This document shows, in pieces, positions 1 through 10,474 of a DNA stretch of 64,000 nt (positions are counted from its first letter, which is position 1; every line of letters begins with the position of its first letter). Source of the DNA: Anisodus tanguticus (taxonomy: Eukaryota; Streptophyta; Magnoliopsida; Solanales; Solanaceae); contig CM067539.1 of the NCBI GenBank assembly GCA_034509755.1, positions 53,409,513 to 53,473,512 of the forward strand, in the 5' to 3' direction. Under the pieces are notes generated by a model. That model saw only the letters and a program-made list of their open reading frames with translations. It was not told the origin of the DNA and searched no databases. The position numbers were made by a program, and so were the translations under genes.

Positions 1-178
1 ATAAAAACTTTCTAAATTTGCAATGTATAAAAGAAGGGTAAGGGGAGGAGATTGTGTTTGCTAAACAAACAAAAAAAGAAGCAATTTTCCTCGTCAAAAT
101 TGTTACATAATTTTACAAGTTTGGAGGTGCTATTCATAACCTTCCCGACCAAATAGAGTTCCTCACTTGTTTATATCT

Positions 179-197
179 CCCCCCCCCCCCCCCCCCC
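179..197. repeat. poly-C homopolymer, about 19 C
   Basis: An uninterrupted run of C in AT-rich DNA, downstream of the 3' end of the minus-strand gene that ends at 436. It is one of five long C or G runs in the window. The exact length should not be trusted, because homopolymers are error-prone in sequencing. Confidence 0.9.
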
Positions 198-435
198 AGC
201 ACCAAAAAGGTTTATACAAAAATGAAAAGGGAAAAGGATGGGGAAGGACTACTGTTGTATTCCCTTTCTCTTGCCACCACAACAACTAAACATTGTGACT
301 GATACTGAAAATTTTTCCTTAAGATCTTCCAGGCTACTTATCAATCAAAATTAACAAAAATGATCTCCCACACAAACTCTTTCTCTCAAGGCAGGGATGT
401 GTATTGGAAAAAGAAGCATTCCTGGATAAGGTATG

Positions 436-475
436 TCACTCCTCGTCCTCCTCTTCCTCATCCTCGTCGTCGTCA

Positions 476-507
<32 letters not shown>

Positions 508-3500
508 GTCGTCATCATCATCATCATCGTCAAGCACAGCCTTGTCCCTTGGGGGCATATATGTCGGACAAGTAGGAAAATTATCCATGTTCATTCCATG
601 GTGAAGTGCCATAGTTCGCAGCATTTCAGCAATTGCTTGATTGTGCTTCACCTGATAGGCTTGAAAATGGCGTATGTGATCCAAATCCTCCTCAACACAT
701 GTCACTCGGTTCTGTATTGATGATGATGCATCGGCCGAAGAACGGGGTATATGAGATGGACCTGCACCACTTGAAGCCTGCCTCTCATCAACAATGTGTC
801 GGGCAGCCACCATCATCACTTCCTCATTAGGATCATATCGGATTCCTGATTGAGTGCGTAAAACTGCTAGAAGATTTTCCTTCAAGACCTAAAATGCATA
901 TAAATAATTCATCAGAAAACTCATATTTCACATCTTTAGCTAATAAATTATGGATGGCTTCTGATTTTAGATAAATCGTGTATACGATCGAGCGTCCAAC
1001 AAAACTCCTAATGTACTGAAGTAAGAGGTGGCAACTTTTTAAGGAATTCAACATTTTCCATATCCACTTCAATGCCCTAAGTGGAAACCCTATGTCCTAG
1101 AACTATGCTTCCTTAAACAATGAAATAACATTTCTCCCAATTCAAAATAAGTTAGTCCCCTCACTGCATTAGTACACACAATTTCCAAGAATATTTCCAT
1201 AATTTTTCCAATCATATTGTAAACGTATACAAGTATAACACTACAATCCCTACTCATAATTAGAATAGGATTCTAAACTAGGATTCCTCTTATATTGGGA
1301 ATGAGATTCCTCTTGTATTAGGATTGTATATTGTACACTATATATATTGATATTAATGAGAAAGACTCCCTAAGGGAGATTAATATCATCTTACATGGTA
1401 TCAAGAGCCAAAACCCTACTATAGAAAAATTCCTCCTTGCCGCCGCCCCCCCCCCCCCCTACCTCTCGGTCAACGGCAACAATAATTTTTTTTCTCTTCC
1501 CAATTTCCATCCCAATGGAGAATTTGGCTACTCCTACCTCTTCTGATGCTTCCGCTTCTCACTCAGTCGTCATCCAACCCATCTCCTCACCATCTTTTCA
1601 TCCGGCTCTCGCCGTTACCAACATCAAGAATTTTATCCCTATAATTCTTGATTAAGAAGACGGCTCATATTGGTCATGGGTGGAACTATTTCGCATCCAT
1701 GCATGTGTATATCATGTGCTTGATCATATAGACGACTCTTTCCATCGTCCTCCCGATATAGACGACATCACATGGCGTCGCCTCGATGCCGTGGTCAAAC
1801 AGTGGATATATGGCACTATATCCAAGGACTTACTATACACAATTATGCAAACGGGTGCCTCTGCCCATGATCTATGGACACGTTTGGAAGAAATTTTTCA
1901 AGACAACAAGCACACTCGCGCCGTGTACTTGGAAGAACAGTTCAACACCACTCGTCTCGAAAACTTCTCTAATATGTCAGAATATTGCAGGCAGCTGAAA
2001 CTTGTGGCATACCAACTGACTAATGTTAGTACACCTGTGTCCGAAACTAAAATGGTGTTACAATTAGTTGCGGGACTCCCCACGGGTGAATATGACACCC
2101 TAGCCACGATGATACAACAGGCTGACCCTCTACCAAGTTTCAAAAAAGCACGCTCGCAATTGTTATTGGAGGAAACCAGACGTGTGAAACAGGATGAGCA
2201 TAACCAGAAGGCTTTAACAGTTGAATCGCCCGCACAACATTAGGCCACCGCCGGAAAATATCCAACCGCGGCAAAATTGCGGCGGCAGGGATGGCAAAGG
2301 CCGCGGCAGTGGGCGAGGCGGCAAGGACTGCGGGAAGGGCCGAGGCCAACAAATATAGCAGTCCAGCAACACCATGGCATGGGACGGCCAAGCGTCTGGT
2401 TACCCAAATCAGAACTGGGTCGCGGCTTCAACATATCCTCCAGCCCAGTTCCCTTTTCAGCAACAAGGGCTACTGGGTCAGGCTCCAGGTCCGTGCCCGC
2501 CCCTGCTCCAGCACCAACATGCCCATGTTGTGCAGGCCCAGTTCCCGCAGCAGCCCTTCAATCAAATCCCCACAGACTTTGGTCAGGCATTCAGCAGTAT
2601 GAGTATGCAGCAGCCGATGAAAATTGGTATATAGACTCCGGAGCCTCCTCTCACCTCACCCGGTCCGCAGGTAGTCTTTCCCAAGTGTATCATTTAAAGT
2701 CTCCACAATTTATTACAATTGTAAATAGTCACCGCATTCCAATTCAGGGTTATGGTCACACCCACACTCCGCCTCCTCACCCACCCTTCTCTCTAAATAA
2801 TGTCATGTTTTCCCCACACATCATCAAAATTTTAATATCCATTAGGAAATTTACTCGTAATAATTATGTGTCTGTTGATTTTGATCCCTTTGATTTTACT
2901 GTGAAAGATCTACGTACGGGGACACCTCTTACGAGATGCAATAGCACAGGGGATCTCTATACATTCACATCCTCGTCCGCTGTCAGTTCCCGATCACACA
3001 CTACCCTAGCTACTCTATCTCCGTCAATTTGGCACAATAGGCTCGGACACCCAGGAGCTCCCGTCTATAATTTTCTTAGAAGTAATAGTTTTATTCAATG
3101 TAATGGGAAACTTGCCCAGACCTGCATTTCCTGTCAATTAGGCAAACATGTTCGTCTTCCGTTTAATTCCTCAGTTAGCGTTACGTTTGCTCCTTTTGAT
3201 ATTATTCATGTTGATCTGTGGACTTCCCCTATTACTAGTTCCCTGGGTCATAAATATTATCTCATATTATTGGATGACTACTCTCACTTTCTTTGGATCT
3301 ACCCATTAAAATTTAAGTCCGAAGTTTTTGGCAAATTTCTTGAATTTTGCACATTTATCAAAACGCAATTCGAACGCGCCATTATCCTACACGGATGCAG
3401 ATTGGGCAGGTTGTCCAGACACCCGCCGCTCTACTTCCGGCTATTGTGTGTTTTTGGGTGATAATCTCATCTCTTGGTCTGCCAAACGGCAAGCCACATT

Positions 3501-6357
3501 ATTTCGTTCGAGTGCAGAAGCTAAGTATAGAGGAGTTGCTAATGTTGTTGCTGAGATCTGTTGGCTCCGAAACCTTCTCTTGGAGCTTCATTGTCCTTTA
3601 AGAAAAGCGTCTCTGGTCTATTGTGATAACATATCCGCCATATACCTGTCTCACAATCCGGTTCAGCATCAGCGAACCAAGCATGTTGAGATGGACATCC
3701 ACTTTGTTCGTGAGAAGGTTGCTCTCCGGCATATTAAGGTATTGCACGTGCCTTACTCATATCAATACGCGGATATTTTCACGAAGGGCCTCCCAAGACA
3801 GCTATTTCTTGACTTCAGATCCAGTCTTAGCGTTAGGCCTCCTCCCGCTCCGACTGAGGGGGTGTGTAAACGTATATAAGTATAACACTACAATCCCTAC
3901 CCATAATTAGAATAGGATTCTAAACGAGGATTCCTCTTATATTGGGAATGGGATTCCTCTTATATTAGGATTGTATATTGTACACTATATATATTGATAT
4001 TAACGAGAAAGACTCCCTAAGGGAGATTAATATCATCTTACACATATTATGGAAAATCCATCATATACATTTGAAAAGATGCTCAATGCAATGCTCGGAA
4101 GACATTCTCCTATATGCTAATGTGGCATAAGAGCATGTAACGTTTTATCTTGTTCCTCTAAGGCAATAGGTATTAATCATAACTAGAATATCCTTCTAAA
4201 GAGCAATAATAATTTACGTCCTTGAATTAATACCAAAAATTTTCATGTCAAACTGGGCTATATACAACATTGGGCCTGGATATAAGACCAGGAAATTACA
4301 CCCAATGACCTCGAAATGGATGGTTTTGAACGTTTGACCCCTCTTGCTCCATGGGCAAACCTTCAAGGTCAAAAGTCAAAACTTGTTAAACTTGAAGGTT
4401 TTCTCATAGGGCAAGTGAAGTTAAAAGTTCAAGACCACTCACCCACCCCCAAGGTCATAATTATAAATCAACCATAGGAGACTTGGTGACTTATTAGGTC
4501 TTCACCAAATGAGTTAAGTCCATCAAGATGATATGCAGAAATCAAATCCATAGCCTTCCCAAATAAACAAGGTAAGTTATTGTTGCTGACTTTATCACAA
4601 CCCTCAGAGTATGAATTGGATAACACTTGACAAATAATTACTTATGAATTGATCTTTCCTTTTACTTTATTCTCTTCTCCAATATCTCTCAATTCTCTTC
4701 CATTTTCTCTCCTCTCTTCTTGTGCTACATCAATATCTAATAAGGAAGACGGTTCATGATCATCCATGAAAACATTATATAGCAAAAGATGATAACACGA
4801 CTCACCTTTTTCTCAGCGGCTTCTCTAACTTTGCCCCAAAATGGACCTGTAACATTTAAGTCAATACAATTACTAAACATTTAACAAAGGGTTAAGAATT
4901 CACCATCAAGGCTAGCTTAATATAGATTAAGAATTCCCACTGATTAACGTGAATTTAGCCAAAAATCTTAAGTACCATTGATTCGTAACAAGGATCCAAA
5001 TAAATAGGGTGTCAAAGAAAAATTTCTGAGAAGAAATGATGTAGGTATGTTACTTCAGGAAACTGTCAGAAAACTTTTCTCCATAAACAGATACTCAGTA
5101 AAGGAATACTCAGTCAATCAATACTATTTGGGGTTGGATATATAAATCCTCTATATATGTTCCGCTCCATCAGGTCCAATTATTCTTTTATTTAATAATC
5201 TGTCATTCAAATGTATTATACAAATCTTACTCTTATTCTTTGCATAAGCATACAAGTCTCTTGCCAAACTAAAAAGAGTCTTGACAAACACCATACTTAT
5301 AAGTGTAATTTGGCGTGCATATATTTTGTCTTACTTCTACCTATCTTAAAATCCTTTTTTGCTAACGAACTACTCAATAGTCTCAACTTTTTGTTGACTC
5401 TCTTCATCCTACTTCATAGATAGAAAAAGAACTTGTAAGTCCAATATTTGTGGTACCCCTAGCTTTATCAATCAACACAGTATAATTATATAAATAGAAT
5501 GTGACATGTAATGTCATCCTACATATTATTATTTAGCTCATCCTAAATATTGTTGAGTAGCTTATCCATAACCACAATAAAATAATCCAACGCATAAAGT
5601 AGATTGATGCTGTAAAACTATTGTCGTCGGGAAGTCCTTTGTCTCCTCCTTTTTCATGCTTGTTACCGCTCTTCCTTACATATCCTTAATTGCCTTCCTA
5701 TATTCATATTAATTCTTTTATTTACAAGAACCCCGCGGAACGTTTTTATTGGCACTCTGTCATCTTAATTCTCTGTTAATGAATTTTATGTGGAGATCCT
5801 TCTTCTTTCCCCATAAATTTTCATCAAATTTCTTTTGAGTAATATAACCTTTGCTGAAGATCTACCAGGGATAACTTCAAACTGATTCTTCTATCACCTT
5901 TTATGATGTCGCTTAATCTATAGTCTATCACTTAATCCCACAATGATTCTTCAAACTATGAACAACTCCTGCATTGTCATATATGGAACCCGGTACTCCT
6001 TTTTTCACTTGTTTGGTATCTTTTCGCTCTTTAATAGTATAACACTAAGCAGATTTGTTGCAAGTTGTGTAACAAATAAGTTTATAAATGGTCAAGATGG
6101 TGATCTCTGGTCATTTTCCAAACAAAAAACAACTGATAGAGTCCATACCACCACGATGCATCGCTTGAATTCCAGACACTGGTTTATGTCCCTTACTCCA
6201 TGTCTCTTTCCATTGCCTTTCCTGATGCAACTTTTACTGTTAGGAAGAAAAAGTCAAGAACTGAAAGAAAAGATAACGTTATGTGGAAAAGTTTCTCTTC
6301 TACCTCCTCTTTCTCTATCGAATGAGAGGTTGATATTTTTGATGTGTCTGAATCAAT
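436..6357 (-). CDS. Unrecognised multi-exon protein with Asp/Glu-only C-terminal tail (5' end not found)
   Basis: I do not recognise the family. Four minus-strand exons join in one reading frame with AG/GT borders: 6357-6304, 6221-6149, 4846-4806 and 888-436. Together they give about 206 residues without a stop, ending at TGA 438-436. The phases agree: exon 2 ends on the first base of a Gly codon that exon 3 completes, and exons 3 and 4 meet in phase 0. The product has a Ser/Glu-rich start, a basic Trp-containing middle (with FWGKVREAAEKK), a helical stretch with many M, A and E residues, then a PTYMPP motif and an uninterrupted Asp/Glu tail of about 30 residues encoded by a trinucleotide repeat. 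The last intron is about 3.9 kb because a copia element lies in it, in antisense. No start codon or upstream exon was identified. The exon 1 donor (GTAGAA) is weak. It could be a host gene or a transposon-derived one; the last exon is the surest part. Confidence 0.5.
463..531. repeat. Trinucleotide repeat GTC/ATC encoding poly-Asp
   Basis: On the plus strand this is an imperfect run of GTC and ATC triplets. On the minus strand these read GAC and GAT, so both variants encode Asp and the amino-acid run stays pure although the DNA repeat is interrupted. It lies in the last exon of the minus-strand gene. Confidence 0.9.
1218..1395 (+). repeat. 5' LTR of copia 1
   Basis: 178 bp, matching 3865-4042 at about 172 positions. 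It contains a TATATATA-type box near 1339-1348 and a CTCCC-TA-GGGAG palindrome near its end. It should supply the element's promoter. Confidence 0.93.
1396..1410 (+). promoter_or_regulatory. Primer-binding site of copia 1
   Basis: TGGTATCAAGAGCC directly follows the 5' LTR. Plant copia elements usually carry TGGTATCAGAGC, complementary to the 3' end of initiator-methionine tRNA; here there is one extra A. Confidence 0.85.
1446..1459. repeat. Poly-C tract in the copia 1 leader, 14 C
   Basis: An uninterrupted C run 50 bp after the 5' LTR and 55 bp before the gag ATG. A run of equal length occupies the same region of copia 3 (23022-23035). Confidence 0.9.
1515..2243 (+). pseudogene. Copia 1 gag pseudogene
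   Basis: The frame opens at ATG 1515 and would encode the capsid-like GAG protein that packages retrotransposon RNA. A TAA at 1653-1655, where a Leu codon is expected, interrupts it. The same frame then runs to TAG 2241-2243 and carries the typical copia GAG pattern (YWSWVELF, DLWTRLEEIF, LEEQFNTTRLENF, LQLVAGLPTGEYDTL). Beyond 2243 the Gly/Arg-rich and Gln/Pro-rich C-terminal part continues in other frames, so there are further frameshifts. No CCHC zinc knuckle is visible. Confidence 0.85.
2277..3461 (+). pseudogene. Copia 1 protease and N-terminal integrase remnant
   Basis: An open frame of 394 codons with no proper start. The part from about 2620 is copia-like: an aspartic protease with active-site motif DSGASSH, then the integrase zinc-binding region (WHNRLGHPG ... 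CISCQLGKH) and the start of the integrase core (HVDLW ... YLILLDDYSHF). The integrase sequence stops near 3380, where RNase H sequence begins in another frame. The core Glu and the whole reverse transcriptase are therefore lost. Confidence 0.88.
3378..3879 (+). pseudogene. Copia 1 RNase H remnant
   Basis: From the junction the frame reads LSYTDADWAGCPDTRRSTSGY, then a Ser-rich stretch with SSAEAKYRG, YCDN and the C-terminal ADIFTKGLPRQLF, all typical of copia RNase H. It ends at TAA 3877-3879, inside the first bases of the 3' LTR. The copy has SSAEAKY where SSAEAEY is usual, so the second acidic residue of that motif is changed. Copia 4 carries a closely similar domain. Confidence 0.88.
3865..4042 (+). 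repeat. 3' LTR of copia 1
   Basis: 178 bp, starting TGTAAACG directly after the polypurine tract (GACTGAGGGGGTG, 3852-3864) and ending TTACA before the CATAT duplication. Confidence 0.93.
4048..4805. other. Remainder of the intron, no feature
   Basis: Intron sequence of the minus-strand gene beyond the copia insertion. I see no coding potential or recognisable repeat. Confidence 0.5.
4847..6148. other. Intron of the minus-strand gene
   Basis: AT-rich sequence between inferred exons 2 and 3. Open frames here are short and show no codon pattern. I see no clear transposon. Confidence 0.45.
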
Positions 6358-7366
6358 CTGTGAGATAAGCACAAGTTATATGAGAGACAGGACTTAAGAG
6401 GATATCGAAAAGGAAAAAATAAGAGATGGAAATATAGGAGCGAGGTAACATACAACAACGGGGGAGAAAGGTTATGAAATCAGTTCAAATAAAATTATCA
6501 CTAAAACCAGAACAATGTCTATATACATCATCGAATCAGACGATATTCTCCTCCACAACAAAAACATAAACCTTTATGTTCAGACTATAACTGATCTTGT
6601 GGAGTTATGGGCCTATGGAAGAGACCTACATATTAATGATCATCAATGATATTAAGCACATATCAGTACAAAAGGCATAGACGCAGAGGAACAACATTGG
6701 CCTGTGAAATCTACCTAAATATCCTTAAGAATAAATTCCCAAGAACAACCTGCTTCCAAAGGCTTCTCCCATAACCCCAATATGGGATTCAAAAAATGTA
6801 TAGGACTTTACTCGTTGTTCAATTATATCAAATTTAGTTATTTAGAACACCGAGGATCAAAATAACATATTGGAGCATCCTAATTGAAGTCACGAGGAGC
6901 ACATGTAGAGTCGAATTCTGCAAGTCTCATAATAATTAACATAAATGATTTTATTTCATCATTGCAAAGTAAATAACAAACAAGACAGAGCGGTAGAATT
7001 GCTCCTACAGTGAGCTGTATACCAATGGTTCAACGCGTGGAAATAATCTCTTTGCAAAAAAAGTTCTGCCCTCTCCAAACTTTGTAGTCAAGTAAGTGGT
7101 TTTCCACGCCTTTCCTTCTTTATAGTAAAGTCAGAAATGTAAGGAAAAGGTTTCATACGTATTCAACCCACTCTCCTCCAATCCACACTAGTTGAGGAGC
7201 ACTTTGTGTGCACAAAGTAAGCCCTTTCATTGTAAAGTAACATAACAAATTAATTCATGTAACAAACATATGTTAAACCAGAAAATGAGATTGCTTCAAC
7301 AAGCTCTGGGTTCAAAAAAAGTACAGCTTCTACATTGACATGTCTACTCCAATATCAGAAAAATCT
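6358..7366. other. No recognisable feature
   Basis: About 1 kb upstream of the first inferred exon of the minus-strand gene. Further 5' exons or the promoter may lie here, but none could be picked out by eye. Confidence 0.4.
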
Positions 7367-7900
7367 TGCACCCAAGAGTGAGGCTTAATGGTCAATGAAG
7401 TGCATGAACATCACGGAGACCAGGCTGTGTTTGGTATGGGGACTGGAGTTTTCCAGTTTTTCCATGTAGGTTGATCAAAATATTTTAGAAAATATTTTCT
7501 CTAGGAAAACAAGTTCCTTAAAAATAAGAAAAATAACTTCCCTAGTGAGAGTAGGAAAAACAAGTACAATAAGTGACCTTCCAAGCTCATTGTCTTCTCC
7601 CAAGACCACCCCACCCCCGACACCCCAAACTCACACTCCCTACACTATAGTGTTTGCCTATATTATATATAAATGCTCTTGGAACAATATTTTTTTGCTT
7701 ACACATATATAACACTAGAAAATAAGTAAGAAGCACACTTAAATTTTTCAAGAAAATATTTTCCTTCATACCAAACACACTCCTAGGTTAAAAAAAATGC
7801 ATGGTTATTTCTTTTGCCTAAGACTTGGAGGTCAAAGTTACCAAATACTTACTCTGGTGATGGAAGGTACCACCCCTCTAACTCGAACACCACCATTATC
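7367..7900 (+). mobile_element. tRNA-type SINE, split by a MITE
   Basis: The left part (7367-7426) has the tRNA-like head CCAAGAGTGAGGCTTAATGGTC followed by CAATGAAGTG, as in Solanaceae SINEs with the core GCCTAGTGGTCAATGAAGTGG. The body resumes after the MITE at 7781 (TCCTAGGTT ... GCCTAAGACTTGGAGGTCAAAGTTACC ... GGTGATGGAAGGTACC). A related copy at 21300 supports the assignment. Ends are approximate and no target-site duplication could be fixed. Confidence 0.6.
7427..7780. mobile_element. MITE with GTGTTTGGTATGG inverted repeats
   Basis: Begins GTGTTTGGTATGG and ends CATACCAAACACAC, an inverted pair, with further inverted sequence inside (AAAATATTTTCT / AGAAAATATTTTCC). It has no coding capacity. 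It lies inside the SINE and so is younger. Confidence 0.7.
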
Positions 7901-8034
7901 AAAAAGAAAAAAGAATATGAGCTAAACCTTAAACCGACCAAACGCACAAAAAGGAAACTAGAATCAATATGGGACATTAAGAGCAGAGACATAATCTTTC
8001 TCTCTTGCCTCCTTTACAAAAAAAACCGGAAAAT

Positions 8035-8187
8035 ACATTTCAGCGACAGAAAAATTATGTAGCTAACATCAAAATCCGTCGCTAATCTTATTTAGCATTA
8101 GCGACAGATTATCACAAAAAATTGTTAACTACAAGTAATTTTAGCTATGGATTAGCAACAAAATTCGTCCATTTTTCTTTGGTAGTG
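8035..8187. mobile_element. Right end of a CACTA-like transposon (fragment)
   Basis: Ends ...TTCTTTGGTAGTG, the complement of a CACTACCAAAG terminus. Inside are repeats of a motif reading TAGCGAC or its complement GTCGCTAA, common subterminal motifs in plant CACTA elements. No left terminus was found. Confidence 0.45.
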
Positions 8188-8364
8188 ATGCCAACCATTT
8201 TAAAATCCAATAAGCAATTACTTTTGCATGGGTAACAAAAACACGTAAATAAATCACAAGAAGAGAAAGAGAGGTTAATTTACATGATAATCTCGAAAAC
8301 GGACGACTGGGAAGCGTTCAAGAAGCCGTCGGAATTCTAGCTCATCCATGGCCGTATATCAATT

Positions 8365-8575
8365 ATATTGCCTTTGCCTTCGTCAGATTTGTGACGAAGT
8401 ATTTGCCTTTATGATCAGATTTTACGACAAATTTTCATTTGACAATTCTCATCAAATTCATAACAAAATTCTTTTTTTTCCTTTGCCTTCGAGATTTGTG
8501 ACAAAGTTTCCTTTGCCTTGTGATAATTGTGTGAGATTTTTGACAATGTTTCCTTTGCCTTGGTCAGATTTGTAA
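8365..8575. repeat. Degenerate short tandem repeat
   Basis: Four or so imperfect copies built around CCTTTGCCTT(C/G)G...CAGATTTGTGACAAAGT, with spacing of roughly 45-70 bp. It could be a subterminal repeat of a CACTA-like element. Confidence 0.5.
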
Positions 8576-8924
8576 TATTGTTTGTATCAGTGCTTTGATT
8601 TGAAAATCTAAAGGAAGGTAGAATAGAAGGAAGAAACGAAAGAGAAAGAGATGGAAGATTATTTTTCTTTCTCACTTTCGTTTCACTTGAAAATTTGAAT
8701 TACTTTAATTTGTTGAATTGAAGAAAAAAAAATTCCAAAAAAAAATATTTACATTTTTATGATCAGACTGACATGTGTTCATAGTTCGGTCTATCTTATG
8801 AACGTATTTTTTTTCTTATTATCCAATTCTAGTGTATCATATTTGGGGGGAAAACATATCATATATATGCAAAGTTTAATAAAAAGGAATTAGTTTGGCA
8901 TGATGATAGAATGCTTCCAAAAAT

Positions 8925-9065
8925 AGAAATTAGCGATAGAAAAATTTCATAGCTAACCAGCAAATACGTTGTTAATCCTATTTAGCACGGATTATTATAA
9001 AGATTATGTTAGCTAGAATAATTTAGTGACGAATTAGCGATAAAATTCAAACTAATTTCAATTTC
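8925..9065. repeat. Diverged second copy of the 8035-8180 repeat
   Basis: It runs parallel to 8035-8180 (TTAGCGATAGAAAAATT, then CATAGCTAAC, then TTAATC(C/T)TATTTAGCA, then TTAGCGATAAAATTC), with many differences. The two may be parts of one CACTA-like element or two decayed copies. Confidence 0.45.
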
Positions 9066-9208
9066 TTTATAATTGATAAACGAACAAGGAGATGGTGTCA
9101 TACTTCAGTACACTTAGAAGTCGTTTGATTGTTGGTTAAAGTTTTAGGTATTAATATAGCAGATATTAGTTATACAACATTTAGTTATATATGAATAAGT
9201 AATGCAGA

Positions 9209-9381
9209 TGTTAAAGCAGGGTATATACCCGTGATATACACTTGGTATACATGGTGTATATCACGGGTTGGCCCCACGTTAATAAGGCAGCCAACCCATC
9301 TCGGGTTGGCCCATCACGGGATCAACTATTTTGGTGTATATTGATGTAATATTGTAGTGTAAAGGTTACCTTAATTAGACT
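9209..9381 (+). repeat. Truncated 5' LTR of copia 2
   Basis: Matches the first 173 or so bases of the 3' LTR (10137 onwards), starting TGTTAAAGCA. It contains the inverted pair CCCGTGATATACACTTGG / TGGTGTATATCACGGG, which could form a strong hairpin. Confidence 0.85.
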
Positions 9382-9402
9382 AAAGTGTACACTCCTATTA
9401 TT

Positions 9403-10130
9403 CAGGATGCGCCAATTCGTGGTTATGGTCATAAACCGTATCTCCCCCTCATTGCCCCCAAATATCTATGTCCGTAAATTCACTATTGATAATTTCGTTT
9501 CTATTGAATTTGATCCATTTGGTTTCGTGTGAAGGATTTCAAGACGGGGAGTCCTATCATGAGGTGTGATAGTAGGGAGATCTTTATCCTATCACACCCG
9601 ATTATCCGTAAGTCGAGGCAATCGAATATCGAGGGGTAGCTAATGTGGTCGCGGAGCTCCACCTCATGTTGATTACGTAATTTGCTTTTGGAGCTTCATT
9701 GTCCCATTCGCTCTTATTGATAAAAGCAACCTTGGTTTATTGCGATAATATTAATGGCGTGCTTGGCTCTTTCGAATGCTTGACCTATTCATCGATTAGA
9801 TGTAAAGAATGTTTTTCTACATGGGGAACTCAAGGAAATAATCTATATGCATCAGCCTTTGGGATCTACCTTTAATTCCTTGTTCATCTACCGTCGTGAT
9901 TCGTCCTTGGCACTCGCATTCGGTAATCCGATTCGTAAGACCAACGCACTAAGCATATCGAGATGGACATTCACTTTGTCCGTGAAAAGGTTGCTCGTGG
10001 TCAGGTACGCGTCTGTCATGTCCCGTCGAGATATCAAATTGCAGACATCTTTACAAAGGGTCTTCCCTCGCTCCTTTTTGAAGATTCTAGGGAGAGTCTC
10101 AGTGTTCGAGGACCGCCCGCTATGACTGCG
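9403..10130 (+). pseudogene. Copia 2 pol remnants in scrambled order
   Basis: 9405-9600 reads protease (PIRGYGHK, FVSIEFDPFGF, MRCDS). 9610-9760 reads RNase H (YRGVANVVAEL, LLLELHCPI, LVYCDNI). About 9775-9910 reads reverse transcriptase (LDVKNVFLHGELKEIIYMHQP ... FIYRRDSS). From about 9915 RNase H resumes (NPI ... KTKHIEMDIHFVREKV ... ADIFTKGLP). In an intact element the DNI and NPI segments are adjacent, so the RT block has been placed inside RNase H. Frames change repeatedly and nothing is translatable. Confidence 0.8.
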
Positions 10131-10136
10131 GGGGTG

Positions 10137-10460
10137 TGTTAAAGCAAGGCATATCCCCGTGATATACACTTGGTATACATGGTGTATATCACGGGTTGGC
10201 CCATCACGGTAATAAGGCAGCCACCCCATCTTGGGTTGGCCCATCACAGGATCAACTATTTTGGTGTATATTGATGTAATATTGTAGTGTAAAGGTTACC
10301 TTAATTAGACTTGTACACTTATCATAATTGTATATTTAGTATCCAAGTAGAATAAGGTTTTAGGAGTATAATAGGAATATGATTCTCCTATTATGGAAAT
10401 ATGTAACTTGTATATATAGTCTTTCAATTAATGAAAATAATCAAGGAATTATTTCTTTTA
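10137..10460 (+). repeat. 3' LTR of copia 2
   Basis: 324 bp from TGTTAAAGCAAGG, directly after GACTGCGGGGGTG, to TTTTA before the GCAGA duplication. The end lacks the canonical CA. Confidence 0.85.
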
Positions 10461-10474
10461 GCAGAAATTGCAAT

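Larger units (their letters stand above)
1218..4042 (+). mobile_element. Ty1/copia retrotransposon 1, internally deleted, in an intron
   Basis: A 2.83-kb element flanked by a perfect 5-bp target-site duplication CATAT at 1213-1217 and 4043-4047. It has two 178-bp LTRs that start TGTAAAC and end TTACA, a primer-binding site after the 5' LTR and a G-rich polypurine tract before the 3' LTR. Internal order is gag, protease, partial integrase, RNase H. Reverse transcriptase and the end of integrase are missing, so the copy cannot be autonomous. The GAG/protease style and the protease motif DSGASSH suggest the Ale/Retrofit lineage. It lies in the last intron of the unrecognised minus-strand gene, in antisense orientation. 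The LTRs differ at about 6 of 178 positions by my reading, so the insertion is moderately old. Confidence 0.93.
9209..10460 (+). mobile_element. Ty1/copia retrotransposon 2, rearranged
   Basis: Flanked by a perfect 5-bp duplication GCAGA at 9204-9208 and 10461-10465. The 3' LTR is complete (324 bp). The 5' LTR stops after about 173 bp, so a deletion runs from within it into the protease region. What remains is protease, RNase H, reverse transcriptase and RNase H again, in that unusual order, with many stops. The polypurine tract and LTR start resemble those of copia 1 and copia 3. Confidence 0.88.

Noticed and set aside
404..604. Plus-strand poly-Ser, poly-Val/Ile and His/Arg-rich frames over the triplet repeat
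   Set aside because: They are the other frames of the GTC/ATC repeat. The minus-strand frame has a matching splice site and non-repetitive flanking protein.
5943..6368. Plus-strand frame of 141 codons
   Set aside because: It overlaps two inferred minus-strand exons with good splice borders and shows no recognisable motif.
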